DNA of 64,000 nt from CAZYQW01 sp964649825. Lineage in GTDB: Bacteria > Planctomycetota > B15-G4 > JADJEK01. Location: assembly GCA_964649825.1 (NCBI GenBank), contig CAZYQW010000004.1, forward strand, positions 62,001-126,000. Reading direction: 5' to 3'. This document shows, one piece after another, positions 26,113 through 35,544 of the stretch. Position numbers and translations under genes: made by a program. Under the pieces are notes generated by a model that saw nothing but the letters and a program-made list of their open reading frames with translations, did no database searches and had not been told where the DNA came from. Every line of letters begins with the position of its first letter. Within the stretch, counting starts at the first letter, position 1.

Positions 26113-27744
26113 TCAGCCCGGCGGCCAGACCGCGGCCGCGGCCGCGATCGGAATGATGAGGCCGATCGCCGACGAACCGGCGACTTCGTCGACGCGCTGC
26201 ATCCCGGTGACGATGCCGAGGATCTGGCCCGCGTCGTCGATCGCGGGGCCCCCGCTCGCGCCGGGGTGGACCGCGGCGTCCACCTGGATGAAGTGGCGCA
26301 CGGTACGGCTCACGATCCCGCGGAACGTCGACGCGATCATCGTGTCGCCCTGCTGGAGGGCGCGTTTCCCCAGCGGGAAGCCGATCAGGTAGACCTCGGC
26401 GCCGCGCGGAGGCTTCTCGACGTCGAGGCGAGGCGCCGGCAGGTGCGGCATCGCCGCGAACGGCTCGATCTTGATGAGCGCGACGTCGTCGTCGCCTCCG
26501 CCCGCGTGCCGCACCAGTCGTGCCGGGCGGCGAGTGGCGGTGCCCGAGAAGACGACCGCGAGCGTGAGCTCGGGGAGGAGCGTGAAGTCCGGCGTGGTGA
26601 TCGACTTCCCTTCGTCTCCCTTGCGGAAGACGACGTGCGCGTTCGTCAGGATCCAGCCGTCCTCGCTGACGCAGAACCCCGAGCCGGTCGATTCGTTCAT
26701 CACCGCCTGGCCGATCCCGTCGAAGTTGTACGAGAGGCGGCCGTTCGGGTCGCGATCGTAGTAGACGGGGCGGCCCGTCTTCTCGTCCTTGAACTGGAGG
26801 CTCGCCTCGATGAGCACCACCGCCTTCTCGACGCGGCTCACGATGTCGAGGCGCTCGGCCTGCAGCTTCGCCGGGTTGTACCTGTCGAGCGCGGCGTTCG
26901 TCTGATCGAGCCGCTCGCGGAGCTCCGTGAGCTCGCCGGCCTTCGTCTTCTCGTCGCTCTCGAGCCGCGCGATCTCGGTCTCGAAGCGGCGGCGCTCCTC
27001 TTCGAGCTGCGCCTTGTCCCGTTCCCACGACGTGCGAGCGGCCTCGATCTGCTCCCCCTGCGCGAGCCACGCCTGGCGTTGCTCCTCGATCTGCGCGTGG
27101 GCCGCGCGGAGCTGCTCGCGCAACGATCGCTCGAGCTCGCGGGCGCGCTCCTCGATCGTCTGCACCGCCGCCTTCCCTCGCTGGGTGAGCTTGACGAACG
27201 CGACGGCGCCGGCCCCCGCGAGGAGCAACGTCGCGGCGAGCACGATCGAAACGTTCCTTCGCGTGCGGGCGCGGACCATCTCGGCCACGTTCTCGCCCTC
27301 GGGGATGCCGAGCCGCTCGCGGACGACCATCATGGTCTCCGCGCCGATCGAGCGCGGCCGCGGCGCGATCCTCGAACGCGTCAGTACCATCGTGTCGGTG
27401 GCGCCGCCGAGGGACGAGACGACCGCGAACCGCGGGCCGTCCGGACCGAGCTGGAACACGTCGCCGTGGCGGAGCACGCGATCCGCGACCGGCTTCCCGT
27501 GCACGAGGGTCTTGTTCTTCGAGTTCATGTCCTCGAGGTGGAGCTCGGCGTCGCGCAGCGAGACGCGTGCGTGGTGCGACGACACGCCGGGAAACAGGTG
27601 CGGCGGCACCGTCACCGTGTTCGCCGGGTCGCGGCCGATCGTCACTCCGTCGCTGGAGACGGGGATCGGGGCGGTGAGCCCGTCGATTTGGAGCGGCTGG
27701 AGCGACCAGCGCTCGGGGGGCACGGGAGAAGATGAGTCGATCAC
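26113..27744 (-). CDS. FHA domain-TM-coiled coil-HtrA-type serine protease
   Basis: 543 residues from a GTG at 27744. An FHA phosphothreonine-binding domain (about 30-110) has GRDP, SSHHARV and DMNSKNKT, all key contacts present. A TM helix spans about 166-185. A long Arg/Glu-rich coiled coil spans about 195-285. A trypsin-fold protease domain spans about 300-540 with His370 (LTNAHVV), Asp420 (DDVALIKIE) and Ser497 (GASGGPAID). No PDZ domain follows. Topology puts the FHA domain inside and the protease outside, so a phosphorylation signal could be relayed across the membrane to a periplasmic protease. It is 9 bases downstream of the exported protein at 27754-28563, forming an operon. Confidence 0.85.
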   Translation of the reverse strand: MIDSSSPVPPERWSLQPLQIDGLTAPIPVSSDGVTIGRDPANTVTVPPHLFPGVSSHHARVSLRDAELHLEDMNSKNKTLVHGKPVADRVLRHGDVFQLGPDGPRFAVVSSLGGATDTMVLTRSRIAPRPRSIGAETMMVVRERLGIPEGENVAEMVRARTRRNVSIVLAATLLLAGAGAVAFVKLTQRGKAAVQTIEERARELERSLREQLRAAHAQIEEQRQAWLAQGEQIEAARTSWERDKAQLEEERRRFETEIARLESDEKTKAGELTELRERLDQTNAALDRYNPAKLQAERLDIVSRVEKAVVLIEASLQFKDEKTGRPVYYDRDPNGRLSYNFDGIGQAVMNESTGSGFCVSEDGWILTNAHVVFRKGDEGKSITTPDFTLLPELTLAVVFSGTATRRPARLVRHAGGGDDDVALIKIEPFAAMPHLPAPRLDVEKPPRGAEVYLIGFPLGKRALQQGDTMIASTFRGIVSRTVRHFIQVDAAVHPGASGGPAIDDAGQILGIVTGMQRVDEVAGSSAIGLIIPIAAAAAVWPPG

Positions 27745-27753
27745 GCCTACCCG

Positions 27754-28563
27754 TTAGATCTTGAGGCTCTTCGCAGACAGGGGAGGGTTCTTGTACTCGA
27801 CCTCGACGTCGAGGTCGAGCTCCGCGCCGCTGGTTTCCTCGAGGAGGACTCGGTACTCGCCCGTCGACTCGATCACCACGTCGCGGATCGTGACTCGGCG
27901 GCCGAACGTGGTCCGAGTCAGCTTCCTGGAGAGATCGATCTCGTTCCCGCGCGGGTCGACGAGAGTGACGTCGATCTGCTTCCCGTCCGGCGTCAGGAAC
28001 TCGAGCCGCGCGAGCCGGCGGCCGAGCATGCCGTCGAGCGAGATCGCCGCCTTGCCCTTGTCGAGATGGATCTTCTTCTCGAACCCGGCCGGGAACTCCG
28101 CCGTGGTGGTCAGCTCGTACGCTCCGTTCTCCTCGCGCTGGAACCCGAAATGGACCGCGTACGAGCCCGTCTCGGGGACGACGAACTCCTGGAGGACGAG
28201 CTCGTTCTTCGGCGGAGCCTCCCCCTCTTCCACGGCGGGTGCTTCGAACTCGTGCAGGTGCTCGCGGTTCGGGCCGTAGAGATCGGCGAGCGGCTCGGCC
28301 ACCTTGTGCCTCGTCTTCAGCTTGAGCGAGACCTTCGTGCCGGCGACCGCCTCGAACGAGATCATGTTGTAGAAGCCCTGGACGATCATGCCGCGCGCGG
28401 TCGCGCCGAGCGGGATCGTGCCGACGCCTTGCTCGCGGTTCGGGTTGATGTCGTGCGCCTGCGCCTTGTCCGGGACGTAGCCCTTCTTCTGGGCGGCCGC
28501 GACCGTCGCGAGACCCGCCATCAGCGGGACGAGGAGGGGAAGTGGGAGGCGTCGGGTACTCAT
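27754..28563 (-). CDS. exported tandem beta-sandwich (PPC-like) protein
   Basis: 269 residues with a signal peptide ending ATVAAAQ. Two related beta-sandwich units are visible (about 45-165 and 170-262): GTIPLGATARGMIVQGFYNMIS and VVPETGSYAVHFGF in the first, LEFLTPDGKQIDVTLVDP and VVIESTGEYRVLLEE in the second. This matches pre-peptidase C-terminal type domains that accompany secreted proteases. Its stop lies 9 bases before the FHA-HtrA gene, so it may be a substrate, ligand or cofactor of that protease. Confidence 0.65.
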   Translation of the reverse strand: MSTRRLPLPLLVPLMAGLATVAAAQKKGYVPDKAQAHDINPNREQGVGTIPLGATARGMIVQGFYNMISFEAVAGTKVSLKLKTRHKVAEPLADLYGPNREHLHEFEAPAVEEGEAPPKNELVLQEFVVPETGSYAVHFGFQREENGAYELTTTAEFPAGFEKKIHLDKGKAAISLDGMLGRRLARLEFLTPDGKQIDVTLVDPRGNEIDLSRKLTRTTFGRRVTIRDVVIESTGEYRVLLEETSGAELDLDVEVEYKNPPLSAKSLKI

Positions 28564-28776
28564 CGGCTTTCACCTGCGGAGGGATTGTACCGGGTCCGGG
28601 TCGGACCCCATCGAGGGGTTTCGCGGCGGGGGCGCCGTACAGTTCGATGCCGCCAGGACCCTTTTCGACTGGACCGATCTCCCCTCCGTGACCGGCCTTC
28701 GTCACTCCGCCCCCGTCGCCGGCCTCGCCGGTCTCGCTCGGATCCCCCGGCCCTTCCCTGCTCGCCGTGTGTCGAC

Positions 28777-28782
28777 TATCAT
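28777..28782 (+). promoter_or_regulatory. possible -10 element (TATCAT)
   Basis: TATCAT 31 bases before the ATG at 28814 in a GC-rich gap; the same ACTATCAT string occurs just before folP (48921-48928). No good -35 box is visible. Confidence 0.25.
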
Positions 28783-28813
28783 GCGCCCGCACCTCGAAAG
28801 AAGAGGGGTCGCC

Positions 28814-30718
28814 ATGATCGCTTGCTCCGTCGTCGTCCTGCTCTCGCTGTCGGTCCCCGCCACGCCGCCGTCCGGCCAGCCGTGGCGAATCGACGTCGAC
28901 CGTTCGGTCGACGCCGCTCATCGTGAGAAGGAGGCCGGAAAGGACGCCGAGAAGCGGCTCGCGGTCGCGCAGTACTGCCTCGATCGCGGCTTGTTCTCGC
29001 GCGCGGCGGAGTTGCTCGCCGGGCTCGCTGGCGAGGCGCCCGACGAGGCGGTGCACGGCGAAGCGGCCGCGCTGTTCGGGTTGGCCGCGTCGGACGGCGG
29101 GCTGGCGCGCGCGGAGGCGACGCGGTTCTCGAAGCAGCCGCCGGCCGCGACCGAGTTCATCGCGCTGCCGACGAATTCGCGGCGCGCGGAGATCCTGCGC
29201 GAGCGGCATCGCGAGATGAAGCTCGCGAACAAGTCGACCTATTTCGACCTCTGGACCGACCTCGACCCCGAGTCGCTCGTCCCGTACACGAAGACGCTGA
29301 ACGACTACTACCGCGAGTTCCGCAACCGGTTCCGGGCGGACTTCACGAACAACATCGACGTGCGGCTCTTCCGCAACCGCAGCGACTACCTGATCGACTA
29401 CGTGCGCCGTTTCGGCACGAGCGGCGAGAACGTGCTCGGCTACTACCAGCTTTCGACGCGTCAGCTCGTCTTCTACGACGATCCCCACGAGAAGGATGAG
29501 GTCCTGCTCACCGCGAAGCACGAGTGCACCCACCTGTTGATCGACCTCAGCTACGGCGGCGCGGCGATCCCGCCGTGGCTCCACGAAGGGCTCGCCTGCT
29601 TTCTCGCCGGCGACGGGCTCGAGGCGCGCGGCGGACCGACGCTGGACCTCGCGCTGAAGCTGATGGACATGCTCGACGCGAACACGCAGATGACGATCGG
29701 GCAGTTGATGAAGGTCGACGCGAAAGGGCTCGAGTACGCGCACTACGCGTGGGCCTGGTCGTTGGTCTACTTTTTCAATCGCGACGACCGGGCCGACGCG
29801 TTCCGCTCGTTCCTGACGACCCTGCGCGACGCGATGAAGGACGCCGGCGACGCGACCCCGGTGGAGACGCGCGACCGGGTCGTTTCCGTGTTCGAGTCCG
29901 TCTTCGGCGCCGGGCTCGCTCAGCTCGACGACGCGTGGCGGAGCTACTTCCGCGAGGAGTTCCGGCTCGAACGCGACGATCAACTCGTCGACGCCGGCTT
30001 CGGCGCTCTCGACCGCGCGCTCTACCTCGACTCGGAGCGGGATCGAAGGAGGGCGCTGGAAGTGGCCGAGGCGGCGTTCGAGATGGTCTCGCCCGCGGGT
30101 CGCGACGCGCGTCATCGGCTCGGCGAGGTCTCGTGCTGGGTGCGACGCGCCGGGGTCTCGGAGGACCTCGATCTCGACGGCCTCCGCCTCATGCTGCGCC
30201 GGGTCCTCGGCGCGCTGCCCGCGCTCGCGTCGCTCGACGGGTCGGAGCGGGGCCGGCTCGTTCGGCGCACGCTGGAGGTGCTCGCGTACCGCACGGGGAA
30301 CGGCCGGACGGCGGCGGGGGCGATCGACCTGCGCGAACGGCTTGTCGCGCAGGCCGACGCGGCGGCCGGCGCGGAGCAGGACGTGCGCCGCGCGCTGGTC
30401 GTCCTGTTCGACGAGTTGGCCGCGGCCGGCTTCCAGGCGCTCGGCGCGGTGCTGAGCCGCGATCCGGTCCATCGTGCGGCGATCGAGGAGTGGATCCACC
30501 TGGCGATGGAGTTCGCGCCCGGCCGGCTCGACGAGGTCTTCCCGCTCGCGCGCCTGCGCGTCGAGCTGGACCCTGACGATCGCGCGATGGCGGCACTGGG
30601 CGCGGTCTACGTCGGGCTCGGTCGCGACAAGTGGGGAAAGGTGCTCATGAAGGACGCGGAGTCACGGTCGGCGCGGCCCGGGAGCCTGGCCCGGTTCAAG
30701 TCGTACGCGGGGGCGTGA
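28814..30718 (+). CDS. exported gluzincin-type peptidase (peptidase MA-like)
   Basis: 634 residues from an ATG at 28814 with AGAGGGG upstream; an in-frame ATG at 28781 is the alternative. The N-terminus is a signal peptide (MIACSVVVLLSLSVPATPP). A helical region (35-150) precedes a zinc peptidase domain with HECTH (236-240) and the downstream ligand motif WLHEGLACFLAG (Glu258), all catalytic residues present. Residues 330-634 are helical repeats of TPR-like character. Family members degrade or mature extracytoplasmic proteins; the substrate is unknown. It ends 9 bases before the oppositely oriented CxxC protein. Confidence 0.8.
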   Translation: MIACSVVVLLSLSVPATPPSGQPWRIDVDRSVDAAHREKEAGKDAEKRLAVAQYCLDRGLFSRAAELLAGLAGEAPDEAVHGEAAALFGLAASDGGLARAEATRFSKQPPAATEFIALPTNSRRAEILRERHREMKLANKSTYFDLWTDLDPESLVPYTKTLNDYYREFRNRFRADFTNNIDVRLFRNRSDYLIDYVRRFGTSGENVLGYYQLSTRQLVFYDDPHEKDEVLLTAKHECTHLLIDLSYGGAAIPPWLHEGLACFLAGDGLEARGGPTLDLALKLMDMLDANTQMTIGQLMKVDAKGLEYAHYAWAWSLVYFFNRDDRADAFRSFLTTLRDAMKDAGDATPVETRDRVVSVFESVFGAGLAQLDDAWRSYFREEFRLERDDQLVDAGFGALDRALYLDSERDRRRALEVAEAAFEMVSPAGRDARHRLGEVSCWVRRAGVSEDLDLDGLRLMLRRVLGALPALASLDGSERGRLVRRTLEVLAYRTGNGRTAAGAIDLRERLVAQADAAAGAEQDVRRALVVLFDELAAAGFQALGAVLSRDPVHRAAIEEWIHLAMEFAPGRLDEVFPLARLRVELDPDDRAMAALGAVYVGLGRDKWGKVLMKDAESRSARPGSLARFKSYAGA

Positions 30719-30727
30719 GGCGGGCCC

Positions 30728-31513
30728 TTATTGCTTCGCGCAGAGCGCGCAGTCCCGGCGTCCGCCGACGCAGTCGGGACAGTCGGTCGTCTCGTTCTGC
30801 AGGTCGCAAGGGATCGTGCCGTCCTTGCACTTCTTGCAGCGGACGACGCCCTTCCCGCCGCATGGACCGCACTTCCTCGTGCCGGCCTTCGACTGGCTGC
30901 CCTCGTAGACGAGCCGCACGGTGCCGGTGCCGTGGCACTCTTGGCAGGCGCTCGCGCCGACGTACTGGCACGCGGGGCAAAACCGCGTGCCGGAGTCCGC
31001 GCACTTCGGGCAGGTCGCCTCGAAGCCGCTCGCTCCGTCGCAGGTGACGCAGACCAGGTCGCCCTGGTCCTTGCACGCGACACAGAGGCGGCTGTCGCAG
31101 CGCGGGCACGGAAACGACCCCGTCCCCGAGCACCCGTTGCAAGAGACCGAGATCTGTCCCTTCTTGTCGCAGCGGGGGCAGCCCATCGACTTGCTCCCCT
31201 TGCAGATCGGGCAGTTGCGCGTTCCCTTCCGTGAGCAGAGCTTGCACGGGTCCTTGTCGCCGGTCTTCCAGTGGATCATTCCGGACCCTCCGCACCCGGG
31301 GCAGGTCCACGTTCCGTCGGCGCGGCAGAAGAGGCACGAGATCTTGGTGGTGCCCTGGCACCCCCGGCAGGAGACGCGGCGCGTGCCTTTCCCCTCGCAG
31401 CGACCGCATTCGATCGCGGCGGATCCGTCGCAGTGACGGCACGCGTCGGGAGCGGACGGCGCGGGACCGACGAGCGCGGCCAGGAGGAGAACGAGCCAGG
31501 CGATGTTTCGCAT
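30728..31513 (-). CDS. exported protein of 19 CxxC knuckles (DnaJ-type zinc-finger repeats)
   Basis: 261 residues from an ATG at 31513 with AAGGGGG five bases upstream. A signal peptide (MRNIAWLVLLLAALVGPAPS) is followed by 19 CxxC pairs, many in the CxxCxGxG form of the DnaJ cysteine-rich domain (CEGKG, CPGCGGSG, CNGCSGTG, CQECHGTG, CGPCGGKG). No J domain, thioredoxin motif or membrane helix is present. In DnaJ such pairs bind zinc and help unfolded proteins; here the array appears to be secreted, which is unusual. It converges on the gluzincin peptidase, whose degenerate homologue at 24897 also carries such knuckles. It may bind metal, act in redox, or be a structural surface protein. Confidence 0.75.
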   Translation of the reverse strand: MRNIAWLVLLLAALVGPAPSAPDACRHCDGSAAIECGRCEGKGTRRVSCRGCQGTTKISCLFCRADGTWTCPGCGGSGMIHWKTGDKDPCKLCSRKGTRNCPICKGSKSMGCPRCDKKGQISVSCNGCSGTGSFPCPRCDSRLCVACKDQGDLVCVTCDGASGFEATCPKCADSGTRFCPACQYVGASACQECHGTGTVRLVYEGSQSKAGTRKCGPCGGKGVVRCKKCKDGTIPCDLQNETTDCPDCVGGRRDCALCAKQ

Positions 31514-31641
31514 CGAACCCCCTTGGTTGTCGACGTCACCGAGTGTACCGATGCGATCGCGACGACCGCACGCTTGAGATCAGGACTTCCGATTGCTGGG
31601 ATGACCGTCTTCATCCTCCGAACCCCTTTCGAACGTCACCG

Positions 31642-33483
31642 ATGGCCGCGGCGAACGAGTCACAGCAACACGTGGGCAAGAAGAAAGTCGCGTACGACGA
31701 GAAGACGATCCAGACCCTCGACGCGCTGGAGCACATCCGGCTGCGTACCGGGATGTACATCGGGCGGCTCGGCGACGGAAGCCACCCGCAGGACGGCATC
31801 TACGTCATGTTGAAGGAGGTGATCGACAACGCGGTCGACGAGTTCATCATGGGGGAGGGGAAGAAGGTCGAGATCATGCGCGACGACGCCACGATGACCG
31901 TGCGCGACTATGGGCGCGGCATCCCGCTCGGCAAGGTCGTCGACTGCGTGAGCCAGATCAACACCGGCGGCAAGTACAACGACGACGTCTTCCAGTTCTC
32001 GGTCGGGTTGAATGGAGTCGGCACGAAGGCGGTCAACGCGCTCTCGTCCGAGTTCGAGGTGACGAGTTGGCGCGAGAACAAGTTCGTGCGCGCCACCTTC
32101 GTGCGCGGGCGGCTCACGGACGAGAAGAAGGGCCGCGCGGACGACCCGACCGGCACGATGGTACGGTTCACGCCCGATCTGGAGATCTTCCAGAAGTACG
32201 AGTGGCACGAGCCGTTCATCGATCACCGTCTCCACTACTACTCGTTCCTCAACAGCGGCCTCACGCTCGTCTACAACGGGAAGACGTACAAGAGCAAGGA
32301 GGGCCTGAAGGACCTGCTCGCGCGTGAGATGGGCGAGGAGCAGCCGCTCTACGACGTCGTCCACTGCCGGATGGACCGACTCGAGTTCGCGTTCACTCAC
32401 ACCCACAACTACGGCGAGAACCACTTCAGCTTCGTGAACGGCCAGTACACGAACGACGGCGGGACGCACCAGAGCGCCTTCCGCGAAGGGATCCTCAAAG
32501 GCGTGAACGAGTTCGCCGACGCGAACTTCGCCGGCGAGGACGTGCGCGACGGTCTGATCGGCGCGGTCGCCGTGAAGATCCAGGACCCCGTCTTCGAGAG
32601 CCAGACGAAGAACAAGCTCGGAACCACCGGCATTCGCAACTGGATCGTGAAGGACGTGCGCGAGCAGGTCGTGCTCTGGCTGCACAAGAACCGCGAGGCG
32701 GCCGAGGCGTTGATCGCCAAGGTGAAAGCGAACGAGCGCGTGCGCAAGGAGCTCGCCTCCATCAAGAAGGAGGCGCGGGAGCGCGCGAAGAGGGTCGCGA
32801 TCCGCATCCCCAAGCTGACCGACTGCAAGTACCATCTCGCCGACCGCGACGCGCGCGGCGAGGAGAGCATGATCTTCCTCGCCGAGGGTGACTCGGCCGG
32901 AGGGACGATGGTGCAGTGCCGCAACGTGGAGACGCAGGCCGTCTTCTCGCTGCGCGGCAAGCCGCTCAACTGCCACGGCATGAAGCGCGACGTCGTCTAC
33001 AAGAACGAAGAGCTCTACAACCTGATGCGCGCGCTCGGGATCGAGGACGGGCTCGAGGGGCTCCGCTACAACAAGGTCGTCATCGCGACCGACGCGGACG
33101 TCGACGGCATGCACATTCGCAACCTGTTGTTGACGTACTTCCTGCGTTACTTCGAGGAGCTCGTGACCAAGGGACACGTCTACATCCTCGAGTCGCCGCT
33201 CTACCGCGTGCGCAACAAGAAGGAGACTCGATACTGCTACTCGGAGGAGGAGCGGAACCTCGCGCAGAAGGAGATCCGCGGCGCGGAGACCACGCGCTTC
33301 AAGGGGCTGGGCGAGATCAACCCGAGCGAGTTCAAGCGGTTCATCTCGGACGACATGAGGCTCGAGCCGGTCGTCGTCGAGAACATGAGCGGCGTCCAGG
33401 CTTCGCTCGAGTTCTACATGGGCAAGAACACGCCGCAGCGACGTGACTTCATTGTCGACAACCTGTTGACGAACCTGGTGTAG
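31642..33483 (+). CDS. parE: DNA topoisomerase IV subunit B (ParE)
   Basis: 613 residues. ATPase subunit of a type IIA topoisomerase. GHKL ATPase motifs EVIDNAVDEF (about 53-62), DYGRGIPLG and VGLNGVGTKAVNALS; transducer domain about 210-390; TOPRIM motifs LAEGDSAGG and ATDADVDGMHIRN binding Mg2+ at the cleavage site. Length and lack of insertions match ParE of Bacteroidetes/planctomycete type rather than GyrB. The ATG at 31642 is chosen by alignment of the start (MAAANESQ). parC follows after 83 bases, the normal pair arrangement. Confidence 0.93.
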   Translation: MAAANESQQHVGKKKVAYDEKTIQTLDALEHIRLRTGMYIGRLGDGSHPQDGIYVMLKEVIDNAVDEFIMGEGKKVEIMRDDATMTVRDYGRGIPLGKVVDCVSQINTGGKYNDDVFQFSVGLNGVGTKAVNALSSEFEVTSWRENKFVRATFVRGRLTDEKKGRADDPTGTMVRFTPDLEIFQKYEWHEPFIDHRLHYYSFLNSGLTLVYNGKTYKSKEGLKDLLAREMGEEQPLYDVVHCRMDRLEFAFTHTHNYGENHFSFVNGQYTNDGGTHQSAFREGILKGVNEFADANFAGEDVRDGLIGAVAVKIQDPVFESQTKNKLGTTGIRNWIVKDVREQVVLWLHKNREAAEALIAKVKANERVRKELASIKKEARERAKRVAIRIPKLTDCKYHLADRDARGEESMIFLAEGDSAGGTMVQCRNVETQAVFSLRGKPLNCHGMKRDVVYKNEELYNLMRALGIEDGLEGLRYNKVVIATDADVDGMHIRNLLLTYFLRYFEELVTKGHVYILESPLYRVRNKKETRYCYSEEERNLAQKEIRGAETTRFKGLGEINPSEFKRFISDDMRLEPVVVENMSGVQASLEFYMGKNTPQRRDFIVDNLLTNLV

Positions 33484-33566
33484 CTCACGGTGGCGCGGCC
33501 GAGGGACGCCGGCTGGCATGACCGCGTTGACGATCACCCTTCTCACGACCCTGGTGTAGGCCACGA

Positions 33567-35471
33567 ATGAGCCAGCTCGAGCCGCTGATGCGGCAGAACT
33601 TCCTCGAGTACGCCAGCTACGTGGTCATGGATCGGGCGATTCCCGACCTTCGTGACGGGTTGAAGCCGGTCCAGCGAAGGCTGCTGCACACGCTGTTCGA
33701 GATGGACGACGGTCGCTTCCACAAGGTGGCGAACGTCATCGGCGAGACGATGAAGCTCCACCCGCACGGCGACGCCGCGATCCGCGACGCGCTCGTCGTG
33801 TTGGCCAACAAGGACTACTTCATCGAGCGGCAGGGGAACTTCGGCAGCATCGTCACCGGACACCCGGCCGCCGCGGCCCGCTACATCGAGTGCCGCCTGA
33901 CGCCCCTGGCCCGCGAGACCCTGTTCAACAAGCCGCTTACCCAGTTCACGCCGAGCTACGACGGCCGCAAGGACGAACCGGTCTTCCTGCCCGCCAAGCT
34001 GCCCGTCCTGCTCATGCTCGGGCCCGAAGGGATCGCGGTCGGGATGGCGACGCGCATCCTCCCGCACAACCTCCCCGAGCTCCTGAAGGCGCAGATCGAC
34101 CTGCTGAACGGCAAGGAGCCGCGCGTCTTCCCCGACTTCCTCCAGGGCGGGATCATGGACGTCTCGGAGTACGACGACGGCAAGGGGAAGGTCAGGGTCC
34201 GCGCCCGCATCGAGCCGCGCGGCGACAAGCGGGTCGTGATCACCGAGGTGCCTTACTCGACGACGACGGAGAGCCTCATCAACTCGATCGAGGCGGCGGT
34301 GCAGAAGGGGCACCTGAAGATCGCCGCGGTCAACGACTACACGACCGAGAAGGTCGAGGTCGAGATCGTGCTCCAGCGCGGCGTGTACGTCGAGGAGCTG
34401 ATCCCGAAGCTGTTCGCGTACACCGACTGCGAGGTCTCGATCAACTCGAGCCTCGTCGCGATCCGCAGCGAGCGGCCCGACGAGCTGACCGTGACCGAGG
34501 TCTTGGCGTGGCTCACCGATCAGCTCCTGGATCAGATCAAGGCCGAGCTCGAGTACGACCTCCGGCAGCTCCACGACAAGCAGCATTGGCTTACGCTGGA
34601 ACAGCTCTTCATCGAGCGTCGGGTCTACAAGCGGATCGAGAAGGCGAAGACCGACGAGGCCGTCCGCAAAGAAGTGTGGGACGGCATGCACGAGTTCGAG
34701 CTCTTCTTCGTGCGAGCGATGGTGCAGGACGACATCGATCGGCTGCTGCAGATCCGCATCCGTCGCATCTCGGCGTACGACATCTCGAAGAACCGCGACG
34801 AGATCAAGGAGGTCCTGGCGCAGATCAAGGAGCTCGAGAAGAAGCTCTCGAACCTGAAGAAGACGACGATCGGTTGGTTGACCGACCTGCTCGTGAAGTA
34901 CGAGAAGCGCTTCCCCCGCCGCACCACGATCAAGGGTTTCGAGACCGTCGACCGCCGCGAGGTGGCGAGCGCCGACATCAAGCTGAGCTACGACCCCGAG
35001 ACCGGCTTCTTCGGATCGAAGGTCCGCGGCTCCAAGCACCAGATCACGGTGAGCGAGTTCGACAAGGTGCTCGCGATCACCGGCGACGGCACCTACCGGA
35101 TCATGGCGCCGCCGGAGAAGGTGCTGCTGCCCGGCAAGGTCCTCTACTGCGAGCGCTTCGACGTCGAGCAGGGGGCGCACTTCACCGTCGTCTACCGCGA
35201 CGCCGGCAAGATCCCGTGGGGCAAGAAGGTCCACATCCTCAAGTTCATCAAGGACAAGGCGTACAGCCTCGTCCCCGGGGAAGGCGGCCGTCTCGACGTC
35301 CTCGCGGACGTCGACGAGCCGGGGAAGGCGCATCTCGTCTTCGCGCCGGCGAAGCGGCAGCGCGTCACGGAGATGGACTTCGACCTGCGCAAGCTTCCGC
35401 CGAAGGGGGTGACGGCGCGCGGGAACCGGTTGGCGCCGAAGCCCGTGACCAAGATCACGCTCGTGAAGTAG
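33567..35471 (+). CDS. parC: DNA topoisomerase IV subunit A (ParC), short C-terminal domain
   Basis: 634 residues. Breakage-reunion subunit partnering ParE. DNA-gate start YASYVVMDRAIPDLRDGLKP, HPHGDAA (65-71), catalytic Tyr106 in AARYIECR, tower and coiled coil to about 455. The C-terminal part (about 465-634) is only about 170 residues, so the beta-propeller that wraps DNA is short or degenerate compared with the 300-residue version in GyrA/ParC. The position equal to the quinolone-contacting Ser83 of GyrA is Ala70. ATG at 33567; it follows parE in one operon. Confidence 0.92.
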   Translation: MSQLEPLMRQNFLEYASYVVMDRAIPDLRDGLKPVQRRLLHTLFEMDDGRFHKVANVIGETMKLHPHGDAAIRDALVVLANKDYFIERQGNFGSIVTGHPAAAARYIECRLTPLARETLFNKPLTQFTPSYDGRKDEPVFLPAKLPVLLMLGPEGIAVGMATRILPHNLPELLKAQIDLLNGKEPRVFPDFLQGGIMDVSEYDDGKGKVRVRARIEPRGDKRVVITEVPYSTTTESLINSIEAAVQKGHLKIAAVNDYTTEKVEVEIVLQRGVYVEELIPKLFAYTDCEVSINSSLVAIRSERPDELTVTEVLAWLTDQLLDQIKAELEYDLRQLHDKQHWLTLEQLFIERRVYKRIEKAKTDEAVRKEVWDGMHEFELFFVRAMVQDDIDRLLQIRIRRISAYDISKNRDEIKEVLAQIKELEKKLSNLKKTTIGWLTDLLVKYEKRFPRRTTIKGFETVDRREVASADIKLSYDPETGFFGSKVRGSKHQITVSEFDKVLAITGDGTYRIMAPPEKVLLPGKVLYCERFDVEQGAHFTVVYRDAGKIPWGKKVHILKFIKDKAYSLVPGEGGRLDVLADVDEPGKAHLVFAPAKRQRVTEMDFDLRKLPPKGVTARGNRLAPKPVTKITLVK

Positions 35472-35544
35472 CGGCGCCGAGGTCGTCGCGGCCATGCCGC
35501 CCGCTTGACGATCCAACCTCCGCCGTACGTGCCCTTCGCCGGCG

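Noticed and set aside
31514..31641. Possible promoter or leader RNA upstream of parE
   Set aside because: The 128-base divergent gap has no convincing hexamers or conserved structure.
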